Shown here piece after piece: positions 27,281 to 35,598 of a stretch of DNA of 48,174 nt. The notes under the pieces are model-generated. The model was given only the letters and a program-made list of their open reading frames with translations. It did no database searches and was not told the origin of the DNA. A program made the translations under genes and the position numbers. The DNA comes from JBBQUP01 sp038212305. GTDB taxonomy: Bacteria; Bacteroidota; Bacteroidia; Bacteroidales; Marinilabiliaceae. Every line of letters begins with the position of its first letter. The stretch's first letter is position 1. The DNA lies in NCBI GenBank assembly GCA_038212305.1, contig JBBQUP010000012.1:1-48174 (forward strand), written 5' to 3'.

Positions 27281-30200
27281 ATGCGAAGAATTACTTTTAG
27301 TGCGCTTATATTTATATTGGCTACGGCATCAACTATTAGTCAGATAAGTCCAAATATTCGTTTCGAACACATTATCGATGAACAAGGTTTGTCTCAGAAT
27401 GCAGTAACCAATATCTTCCAAGATCATCAAGGATTTATATGGTTTTCTACTTATGATGGATTAAACCGATACGACGGTCATAGCTTTACAACCTATTTTA
27501 ATCAGGCAGATGATACGACAACCATAAGCGACAACATGGTTTCTAGCGTATATGAAGACAGTCGTAATCGATTATGGGCATGCACCTATGGTGAAGGGCT
27601 TAATCTATTTGATCGGGATAATGACAGCTGGAGTCATTTTAAACATGACGCAAACAATTCAAATTCGATCATTTCAAACGACATAAGTGGCATTTTAGAA
27701 CAAGGCGAAACAGGCAATTTGTGGGTTGCGACGATGGGTGGGATGTGTTATTATTACAGTGCTGAAAACCGTTTCGTAGATTTCAAAAATACAAGCTCGG
27801 GTTATACTAAGCTATTTCCTCAATCAGCACAAGTTTTGAGTAAGGAGCGTATTCATACCTTTTTATGTCAAAAAGAAAAACTTTGGATCGGGTACAACAA
27901 TGGGATTCGCTTTTTTGATTTGCTCAATGGCGAATACAAGGATTTACCCATCTTAAAAAATGGTGTCGCAACTAAGGCTACAGGAAGAATAACAGCAATT
28001 TACTCCGATTCGAATGGAGATATTTGGTTGGGAACGGAGTTGTATGGCTTTTTTCGCTTAGATAAACAGGACTATGTGTTTAAACCTTATCCTATTTTAT
28101 CTAGAGAAGCTGTGGTAAGAACGATTAAGGAGGATAACGATCGCAATCTTTGGATAGGATTTGATGGTCATGGACTCGGAGTCATTGAATTTAAAACCAA
28201 AAAGTTTATACAATTCAGGAAAAACGAATCAGTTCTTAATAGCCTTTCAAACAACACCGTGTATAGTATTTATCAAAGTAAAGAAGGAATTCTTTGGTTT
28301 GGTACCTATGGAGGAGGTGTAAATGTTTATAACAAATACAAAAACGCATTTGAACTGATTACTCACATTCCCAATGAACCAAATTCATTAAGCAACTCCA
28401 ATGCGCGCACGTTATATCAAAGTGGTGATGGTTATATTTGGATTGGTACCCGATTAGGGCTTGATTGCTTTAATCCTGTCAGCAAGTATTTTACGCACTA
28501 TAAAAACGACCCATCTAATCGTAATAGTCTTCAAGGAGATATTATTTTATCCATTCTTGAAGACAACAATAGGGATTTATTAGTTGGCGCCTTCAATGGA
28601 GGGCTGAATATCCTAAACAGAACAACAGGTGATATTAAGCACTATACTCATTCAGAGGATGATTCGACAACCATTTCGAGTAATCATGTGTACAAGTTAT
28701 ATATTGATAAAAATGGCCGTTATTGGATTGGCACACTCACAGGACTTAATGAATACCACCCAACTACCGGTATTTTTACCCACTATCCATTCGAAGGCGT
28801 AACTGATATATTTGAGGATAGCCAAAGTAACCTCTGGATTGCTTGTTCTGAGGGCTTGTATTTGTTTGATCCCAGCGGAATAAGAAAAAAAATATGGCCA
28901 ATCGATACCAACGAAAAAGTATATGTTGTGTTTGAAGATTCGCACAAACGATTGTGGTTTGGATCGTGGAAAAACGGATTGCATCAATTTAATAAGCAGC
29001 AAGGCAGCATTAAGCAATATACAACAGCCAATGGCTTGCCACACAATAGGGTGGTTGGGATACTTGAAGATGATGATCAAAATATATGGGTGAGTACAGG
29101 TAAAGGCTTAAGCCGTTTTAACCCTGAGGGAGGTCTTTTTACCAATTACGATGCGAGTAGTGGCTTGCAAGGAAATGAGTTTTATAACAATTCGTTTATA
29201 AAAGCCAATAATGGAAAACTATACGCTGGGGGATTAAAAGGTGTAAGTATGTTTTTTCCGTCAGACATACAGCGAAACACAACCATTCCAAAGGTTTATA
29301 TTACTGATTTTAAGATATTTAACAAGTCAGTGAAACGGAGTGATGATAAATCGCCATTAAATAAGCACATTAGTGCCAGTGATGAGGTTAATTTAAAGTA
29401 TAGCGAACGGTTTTTTACCATCGATTTTATTGCTTTAAACTATATCGCACCTCTTCAGAGTAAATACGAATATCAAATGGTAGGTTTTGATTCGGATGGA
29501 ACCCAATGGCACGACGGAAGTATTGCCAAATCGGCTACATACACCAATATACCTCCTGGTAAATATACCTTTAGGGTTAGAGCTGCAAACAACGACAATG
29601 TATGGAATCAAACTGGGACTTCGTTGATGATTACTATCAATGCTCCATTTTGGCGTACATGGTATGCGTTTCTATTTTACATTGTATGCCTAGCTGCGTT
29701 GTTGTTTTATTTTCAACGATATACTATTATTCGAACACAAGTAAAAAACAAGCTTCAAATCGAACACATTGAGCGAGAAAAAGATCAAGAGCTACACCAA
29801 ACGAAGCTCATGTTTTTCACCAATATTTCCCACGAATTCCGCACACCATTAACCCTCATAACTGGGCCATTGGAATACCTTAAGTCACAACTAATCAACA
29901 ATAAAGATGCGCAACAATCATTGTTAATTATCCAACGAAATGCAACGAACCTAAACAACCTTGTTAATCAATTAATGGATTTTCGGAAGTTAGAGCAAGG
30001 GAAAATGAAGGTGCGCATGGCAAAAGATAATATCATTCAGTTTATTCGTGAGGTTTATCAAAATTTTGAGTCGTTAGCAACAAGCAAACAAATGAAATTT
30101 AATTTGTTTGCTGAAGTAGAAGAGTTGTGTGTATTTTTCGATCCCAACATACTGGATAAAATTCTCAATAATCTTCTCTCCAATGCCTTCAAATATACAC

Positions 30201-31420
30201 CAAGCCTTGGTGAAGTATCAGTTCTGGTTACTGTTACCGAAAAAGAAATAACCTCAAAATCTTTATTAGGATCAAAAAAGCAACTCATGCCGTATTTGCG
30301 AATTGTTGTTAAAGATTCGGGACAAGGCATAACCAAAGATGCTCAAAAACAAATATTCGACCAATTTTACAGAGTTATAGGTGGTGCTACTAAAACCGAC
30401 AGCGGTACAGGTATTGGGTTAGCCTTCACAAAAAATCTAATTGAACTGCTAAATGGCAATATTAGTGTTGAAAGCGAGCCCGGTAAAGGCAGCCGATTTT
30501 ATGTTTTCATTCCGTTATTGTATAGTCCATTAATGAACTCAAAAAACATCGAATTTCTACCTGAAAACAACACGGTTTCGCCCTTACACCCTTCAATTTC
30601 TCCCATCGACTTAGTGCCATTGGTTTGTATCGAAGAACAAATCGATGACGAAGACAACAGTTTGATTGCTCTAATTGTAGATGATAATGAAGACATGCGT
30701 ATTTTTTTAAAACAATGTCTATCTAAGCAGTTTAAAGTTTTAGTTGCTTCAAATGGCAAAGAGGCTTTTGCGAAAGCAAAAACTACCATTCCCGATATTG
30801 TAATAAGCGATGTGGCAATGCCTGAGATGGACGGCATAGAATTAACCAACAAATTAAAAAAAGAGCCACTTACTGCTCATATTCCAATTATTTTGCTTAC
30901 TGCAAAAACAACACACGATTATCGCCTTGAGGGATATAAAGTTGGAGCCGATGCCTATGTAACAAAGCCTTTTGAACCAGAATTGCTGGAAGCCAGAATT
31001 TATAATTTATTGGAAGCCAGACAAAAACTGAGAGAAAAATACAGTCGTGAGGTGACTTTTGAACCTACCCAAACATTTCTATCATCCAACGATGAGCAGT
31101 TCATTAATAAGATGATGCAAATGATTGAAGACAATCTTTCTGAATCAGAGTTTGGGGTGAGTCAACTTGTCAAAGAACTTGCCACCAGCCGACCTGTTTT
31201 GTATCGAAAAGTAAAAGCACTTACAGGCTACACCCTTATTGAATTTATAATGCAATACAAAATGAAAAAAGCAGCTATGCTTCTTAAACAAGATAAACGT
31301 AACATCTCAGAGATAGCATATATGCTTGGATTTAGCGACCCAAAATATTTCAGTAAGTGTTTTAAGAAGTTCCATAACATTCTACCCAAAGACTATATAT
31401 CAAAACAAAAGGATAGTTAG
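27281..31420 (+). CDS. Hybrid two-component system regulator (HTCS): sensor kinase, receiver and AraC DNA-binding domain
   Basis: A 1379-aa one-protein signalling system. Signal peptide (about 1-23), periplasmic two-component-regulator beta-propeller repeats (about 25-670; many DxxxxIWFGT-type blades), a Y_Y_Y domain (about 690-785), one transmembrane helix (about 795-815, WYAFLFYIVCLAALLFYF), HisKA with phospho-acceptor His 851 in FFTNISHEFRTPLTLI, HATPase_c (about 950-1085, GTGIGLAFTKNLIEL), receiver (about 1125-1245, LIVDDNEDMR, phospho-Asp 1177 in ISDVAMPEMDG), and AraC/HTH_18 (about 1270-1379, ending PKDYISKQK). It senses an oligosaccharide in the periplasm and activates PUL transcription. 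It is divergent from PUL 2 (388 bp), its likely target. The ATG at 27281 is preferred over an in-frame TTG at 27260, because it begins the signal peptide cleanly. Confidence 0.96.
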   Translation: MRRITFSALIFILATASTISQISPNIRFEHIIDEQGLSQNAVTNIFQDHQGFIWFSTYDGLNRYDGHSFTTYFNQADDTTTISDNMVSSVYEDSRNRLWACTYGEGLNLFDRDNDSWSHFKHDANNSNSIISNDISGILEQGETGNLWVATMGGMCYYYSAENRFVDFKNTSSGYTKLFPQSAQVLSKERIHTFLCQKEKLWIGYNNGIRFFDLLNGEYKDLPILKNGVATKATGRITAIYSDSNGDIWLGTELYGFFRLDKQDYVFKPYPILSREAVVRTIKEDNDRNLWIGFDGHGLGVIEFKTKKFIQFRKNESVLNSLSNNTVYSIYQSKEGILWFGTYGGGVNVYNKYKNAFELITHIPNEPNSLSNSNARTLYQSGDGYIWIGTRLGLDCFNPVSKYFTHYKNDPSNRNSLQGDIILSILEDNNRDLLVGAFNGGLNILNRTTGDIKHYTHSEDDSTTISSNHVYKLYIDKNGRYWIGTLTGLNEYHPTTGIFTHYPFEGVTDIFEDSQSNLWIACSEGLYLFDPSGIRKKIWPIDTNEKVYVVFEDSHKRLWFGSWKNGLHQFNKQQGSIKQYTTANGLPHNRVVGILEDDDQNIWVSTGKGLSRFNPEGGLFTNYDASSGLQGNEFYNNSFIKANNGKLYAGGLKGVSMFFPSDIQRNTTIPKVYITDFKIFNKSVKRSDDKSPLNKHISASDEVNLKYSERFFTIDFIALNYIAPLQSKYEYQMVGFDSDGTQWHDGSIAKSATYTNIPPGKYTFRVRAANNDNVWNQTGTSLMITINAPFWRTWYAFLFYIVCLAALLFYFQRYTIIRTQVKNKLQIEHIEREKDQELHQTKLMFFTNISHEFRTPLTLITGPLEYLKSQLINNKDAQQSLLIIQRNATNLNNLVNQLMDFRKLEQGKMKVRMAKDNIIQFIREVYQNFESLATSKQMKFNLFAEVEELCVFFDPNILDKILNNLLSNAFKYTPSLGEVSVLVTVTEKEITSKSLLGSKKQLMPYLRIVVKDSGQGITKDAQKQIFDQFYRVIGGATKTDSGTGIGLAFTKNLIELLNGNISVESEPGKGSRFYVFIPLLYSPLMNSKNIEFLPENNTVSPLHPSISPIDLVPLVCIEEQIDDEDNSLIALIVDDNEDMRIFLKQCLSKQFKVLVASNGKEAFAKAKTTIPDIVISDVAMPEMDGIELTNKLKKEPLTAHIPIILLTAKTTHDYRLEGYKVGADAYVTKPFEPELLEARIYNLLEARQKLREKYSREVTFEPTQTFLSSNDEQFINKMMQMIEDNLSESEFGVSQLVKELATSRPVLYRKVKALTGYTLIEFIMQYKMKKAAMLLKQDKRNISEIAYMLGFSDPKYFSKCFKKFHNILPKDYISKQKDS

Positions 31421-31833
31421 GTATAAAGAGTTGTAATTACATAAACGGGAAGTTGTTAGTACGATGGAGTTATTTTGTTATTGCTTTTTGTCGATGCTTT
31501 GCAGTTGGCATAGCTTGTGTTCGACCAAAATATTTCCTAATTGAATGTGTTTAGCAGGAGGAATAATCGTTCAATATTATCGCAATATGCTAATTATTAA
31601 ACAATAAGACATGTTGTGATTTTGTGTTAAATGCTAAAAAGTAATCTTCTTTGACTCGATATTACCCCATTTAAACACAACTTTAGTCTATTTTTGGGAC
31701 TAAGAGGCACATCCAAATTATCGACTAAGTTTTGGCATTTTCAATATGTAATTGTCATTACTCTCTCGAGTTTGGTCGCTTTATGTTGTATCAGCCAAAT
31801 TTAATACCGATTTTAAAAGTAAATATTATATAG
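31421..31833 (+). promoter_or_regulatory. Intergenic region with possible promoter of the Asp-rich protein gene
   Basis: This 413-bp stretch has no coding frame I can support. On the plus strand TATTTTTG (31689-31696) fits the -7 consensus TANNTTTG, about 138 bp before the next gene, without a clear -33 TTTG. No terminator for the regulator gene is evident. The long leader could hold further control sites. Confidence 0.3.
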
Positions 31834-33699
31834 ATGGAAAGAAGCATAGTGACTTGTTTTTTGGGAGTTTTTATCATCCTCTGCATATTGCCTATTCATG
31901 CGCAACATGCTATAACAACTAATAAGTTGAAAACAAATAAGGCATATTGGAATAATAATACACTTTTAATGCCCTTCCGACAACCACTTGTTAATAACCT
32001 CTCGCAACTTAAATACCTCGATTTAAACAAAGATGGCAAGCCAGATGCGATACAGTTTTTAATGAAAGACTCGATACCTTGTATTTGGTTTGATGATGAC
32101 GGAGACATGGCCTATGGTGATTTAGAAGGAGATATGGACAACGATTGCTTGTGCGTGGATGTTAACAAGGATGGCATTTATGGTGGACCATGGGATTTGT
32201 GTATTGATTTTAGAGATGAAAACAATGATGGTAAAGCAGACATTCAATTGGTGATTGAAAATGGCGATCCTGCCATACGCAATCAATGGGATTGGAGCAG
32301 CAATGTCATGTGGTTTATCGATGACGGCGAGCAAGATCAAAGCTTTGCCTATATTGATTGGAACAAGCTATTGATGCGTTGCTGGGAACATTATGGCCAT
32401 AGCAACTTCTACACCGATTACCATGGTCAGAATGCATTTACAAAAATGAGCGTGTCGAGTTTTAGAATTGAAGATTTAAGGTATAGCTGGGAAATTCCTT
32501 TTTATTTCTTTGATCAGGACAGCAATGGTTATACCAATTCCTCCATTCGGCTTGAAGATTATCCATATTTTCGAGATAAAGGGCAAAGCGTAAAAGGGCA
32601 TAAGGATAACGAAAAATTTACAGACGTTAATCCCAACTACGATGTGGTGTTCACCGGAAACATTGAACATGCCTACATCTCTTGGGATCTTGACAATGAT
32701 GCTGGCCCTGCCAATGAATTTGATTTCGACATGAGCTTGTATTTTCATGGGAAAGGCTATAATTACAACAATCACCATCAACCACTTCATAGTCCGGGGG
32801 GAATGGCAGAGGCCGACTCGTTTTTGTACGATTCGCGTTGGCGGCATCTTACCGAGTTGATTTACCCGGAACGAAAAGCGGCACACGATATTATTTTCAA
32901 AAAAGGTGAATGGAATCAATGCTGGTTTGTTTTCGATGAAGATGATGACTGTAACCGTTGGGAGCGAGTTGAGTTATTGAAACCAAAAGATCCATTTAAG
33001 ATTGGGTTTGGCAAAGGAGGTATCGATGACGACCCTCAGGCTGATGCATTGGGCGATAGAGGTGAGTGGGATATGGATAACTCAGGTGGAGGACAGCTTT
33101 ATATTTCCAATTTCGATGGTCGTCTTCATTTATATGGTGCCGAACTAGGCGTTTGGAGAATTGACATGGACGCGCATTACTATCAAGGATACGGAGGGCT
33201 TTATGATAAATCACCATACAACCGCTTAATTAAAGAGCCTAAAATATTTGCCACCGTAAAATACACCGATACTGACAATAACGGGTTTTACGATTTAATT
33301 GAATTTGACTTTAATGGCGATACCATTTTCGAGCACACATTGTCGTTTAAAACATTAAAGGTCGATGATAAGTGCAATGTCATTAACACAAGTCAGTTAA
33401 GTTACGATGGAATGACAAAAATGTTTACTCAACTGTCTAATGAGATGTTTGTTAATGGAATGGAGGCAATGCAATTGTGTAAGCAAGCTGGGTTGAACAC
33501 CGAATGGTATGCGCTAATGATGCATCCCAAATCCATCCGCCAGCATTACGATTATGGCTATTGGTTAAATTTATATGGTTACATGGATTTGGTACAGTTG
33601 GCTCAACTGTACCAAAATAAAAAACTGCTAAATCACCTTGATAAAGCATTTGTATCTGGAGACTGGGGATTGGTTAATATTGAATTGTTTAAAAATTAG
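31834..33699 (+). CDS. Exported Asp-rich protein of unknown function
   Basis: A 621-aa protein I do not recognise. It has a signal peptide (about 1-23, ending PIHAQ) and no lipobox or T9SS tag. At least five calcium-loop-like Asp motifs are visible: DLNKDGKPDAIQF, DVNKDGIYGGPWD, DENNDGKADIQL, DQDSNGYTNS and DTDNNGFYDLIEFDFNGD. These resemble EF-hand/thrombospondin-type-3 loops or the strands of a calcium-bound propeller. The middle (about 230-420) is rich in aromatic and acidic residues (WDWSSNVMWF, YFHGKGYNYNNHH, WRHLTELIYPERKAAHD), as in sugar-binding clefts. The last 110 residues look helical. It lies between the PUL regulator and a T9SS lyase-like gene (70 bp downstream), so a periplasmic or surface enzyme or binding protein for the PUL 2 glycan is plausible. 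No function is claimed. Confidence 0.8.
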   Translation: MERSIVTCFLGVFIILCILPIHAQHAITTNKLKTNKAYWNNNTLLMPFRQPLVNNLSQLKYLDLNKDGKPDAIQFLMKDSIPCIWFDDDGDMAYGDLEGDMDNDCLCVDVNKDGIYGGPWDLCIDFRDENNDGKADIQLVIENGDPAIRNQWDWSSNVMWFIDDGEQDQSFAYIDWNKLLMRCWEHYGHSNFYTDYHGQNAFTKMSVSSFRIEDLRYSWEIPFYFFDQDSNGYTNSSIRLEDYPYFRDKGQSVKGHKDNEKFTDVNPNYDVVFTGNIEHAYISWDLDNDAGPANEFDFDMSLYFHGKGYNYNNHHQPLHSPGGMAEADSFLYDSRWRHLTELIYPERKAAHDIIFKKGEWNQCWFVFDEDDDCNRWERVELLKPKDPFKIGFGKGGIDDDPQADALGDRGEWDMDNSGGGQLYISNFDGRLHLYGAELGVWRIDMDAHYYQGYGGLYDKSPYNRLIKEPKIFATVKYTDTDNNGFYDLIEFDFNGDTIFEHTLSFKTLKVDDKCNVINTSQLSYDGMTKMFTQLSNEMFVNGMEAMQLCKQAGLNTEWYALMMHPKSIRQHYDYGYWLNLYGYMDLVQLAQLYQNKKLLNHLDKAFVSGDWGLVNIELFKN

Positions 33700-33769
33700 C
33701 ACAGCTCTGTTTTGTGCTTGAAAGCAAAACAGCACTAGTACATTATTCATTCTATTTTATCTACTTGTT

Positions 33770-35272
33770 ATGTCAAAATCTAATCTACTTCTTTTAGTTC
33801 TAGTGTTTTTCCAAAGCGCTATTGGACAGACCATAAAACGTTACGATGGCTTTGAGGATTATTCTGCGGGTACAACAAATGTTGGCTACTGGATTGAGCA
33901 AAACTGCTCCACAAATCCTTGTGCCGGATGTGCTGTTGTTCCATTTCAAGTGAGCACCGAACAGGCGCGGTGCGGGTATAATTCGGTTAAGATGATGAAG
34001 AAAGGAGACGATGCGGCTCTCACTGGAGGTAATTACTGTGGGTATAGAACTCAGTTTTCGAATTATAATGATGCGTTTATCGATTACAATGATCACGCGT
34101 GGATTGGCTTTAGTGTTTATATTGCCAATCATCAGTTAACCGACCAATGGAGTAAAGACAATGTTTGGATATTTCAAGTTAAAAATATCGATGCTGGAGG
34201 AGGGGGAAATCAATATGGATCCATTAAAACATGGTGTCCCAGTGGGAATGGCATTGATTATCAGTTTTATGTAGAAGGGTTAGGTAATATAGGTGAGGTT
34301 CCAGTTAATCAGTGGGTTGATTTTGTGGTACATGTGTATTACAATACCAGCAGCACCGGAAAAGTTGAAGTTTGGCGTGATGGACAGAAATATACTTATA
34401 ATGGTGCATTACCTGCTAAAGATAAGTGTTATTTGGCATGGGATATTTATAGCGACAAGATGAAGCCCGAATCGCCCACTAACACTGTTTATTTTGATGA
34501 AATACGATTTTTGGACGATGTTGCATCAACCAACCATTATGATAAAGTAAAAGCAGGATCTGAAACTAGCAGTATTATTAAAGCTGGGGATGTTATCTGG
34601 CTAAAGGCCACTGTGAACAGCAAATATGTATGTGCCGATAAATCAATAAACTCCATCGTGCCACTATATGCCAATAGCACGAGTGCAGGAGAATGGGAAA
34701 AATTTGAAGTGAAAGATGCCGGAAGTGGTTGGTTTCGTTTATATGCTTTAGCAACCAGCAAATATGTAATGACCAATCAAAACGATGGTGGAAAATTGCA
34801 AGCCAATGCTGGGGCAGGAAGTTGGGAGAAAATGAAATTTATTTACAACAGCGATGGAACCATTTCATTAAAGTATGAAATAAATAGTAAGTACGTATCG
34901 GCTGAAGATTATGGAAATGGGCAATTGGTAGCCAATAGAAGCATTATTGGGGAATGTGAAAAATTCACATGTGGAAAAACCTTAAAAAGTACCGACCTAA
35001 CAAGTGTTGAAAATAAGGCAAACACCTTAGTTCTATTATCTCCTAATCCAGTATATGGCAATTTTGTTGAGCTAGATGCGCTATCGTTTGTATCATCTAA
35101 GGCTAACTATAAAATCTTCAACTCCATTGGCCAATTGGTACAAAGCAATGTTTTGGATAGCAGCTCTAAAGTAAGTATTGAAATAAATGCGAACCTTAGG
35201 AATGGAATTTATATTGTTCTGGTAAGTGACCAAAACCACCAGCAAGTTGAAAAACTAATCATAAGTAGATAA
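33770..35272 (+). CDS. PF14099-type polysaccharide lyase (PL20-like) with fascin-like beta-trefoil and T9SS sorting domain
   Basis: A 500-aa secreted protein. Signal peptide (about 1-19, ending SAIG); a beta-jelly-roll (about 22-255) with RCGYNSVKMMKKGDD, HAWIGFSVYIANH, WIFQVKN, VNQWVDFVVHVYY, GKVEVWRDGQKY and NTVYFDEIRFLDD, the pattern of the PF14099 polysaccharide lyase fold shared by PL20 glucuronan lyases and related families; a beta-trefoil (about 268-400) of three repeats, each with SKYV plus AD/TN/AE, as in fascin-like binding modules of secreted glucanases; and a T9SS sorting domain (about 415-500, LLSPNPVYGNF to EKLIISR). I infer a secreted polysaccharide-cleaving or binding protein. 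Lyase activity is not certain, because non-catalytic members share the fold. A strong terminator follows. Confidence 0.7.
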   Translation: MSKSNLLLLVLVFFQSAIGQTIKRYDGFEDYSAGTTNVGYWIEQNCSTNPCAGCAVVPFQVSTEQARCGYNSVKMMKKGDDAALTGGNYCGYRTQFSNYNDAFIDYNDHAWIGFSVYIANHQLTDQWSKDNVWIFQVKNIDAGGGGNQYGSIKTWCPSGNGIDYQFYVEGLGNIGEVPVNQWVDFVVHVYYNTSSTGKVEVWRDGQKYTYNGALPAKDKCYLAWDIYSDKMKPESPTNTVYFDEIRFLDDVASTNHYDKVKAGSETSSIIKAGDVIWLKATVNSKYVCADKSINSIVPLYANSTSAGEWEKFEVKDAGSGWFRLYALATSKYVMTNQNDGGKLQANAGAGSWEKMKFIYNSDGTISLKYEINSKYVSAEDYGNGQLVANRSIIGECEKFTCGKTLKSTDLTSVENKANTLVLLSPNPVYGNFVELDALSFVSSKANYKIFNSIGQLVQSNVLDSSSKVSIEINANLRNGIYIVLVSDQNHQQVEKLIISR

Positions 35273-35276
35273 ACAT

Positions 35277-35317
35277 AAAAGAGTTGCTGACTATAATGCA
35301 AGTCAGCAACTCTTTTT
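35277..35317 (+). terminator. Rho-independent terminator after the PL20-like gene
   Basis: Perfect 13-bp stem AGAGTTGCTGACT (35280-35292) and AGTCAGCAACTCT (35301-35313) with an 8-nt loop, preceded by AAA and followed by TTTTT. It ends the transcript that may begin at the Asp-rich protein gene. Confidence 0.9.
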
Positions 35318-35534
35318 AAAATGCTGTGTGTATCATTTTAAGAATTTTGTTTGCATGGAAATGGATGTAATTTTACTCCAGTAGATATGCGTCGCAATTC
35401 GACATCATCTGAGAACAAATTTTTTTTTGATTTGTTTGAAACTATATATCAGTTAATCAGTCGTTAATATAATTGACTGAACAATTATTCACCCCTTTTA
35501 TTACAAATATTTTATATTATTTTCACCTATTTGA

Positions 35535-35547
35535 GTGTATTATACAC
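35535..35547. promoter_or_regulatory. Palindrome upstream of the GH3/esterase cluster
   Basis: GTGTAT-T-ATACAC is a perfect 6-bp-arm palindrome 52 bp before the GH3 ATG, where a regulator or the promoter core would lie. The rest of the 280-bp spacer after the terminator (35318-35598) is AT-rich, with no gene or other signal that I can support. Confidence 0.3.
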
Positions 35548-35598
35548 ACCTTAGAGTAAATAAAGTTGTTATTAGTATAAAACCTTAATACATTAAAA

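Noticed and set aside
33707..33732. Hairpin CTGTTTTG/CAAAACAG between the Asp-rich and PL20-like genes
   Set aside because: The stem has a bulge and no T-run follows, so it is too weak to call a terminator; the two genes may be cotranscribed.
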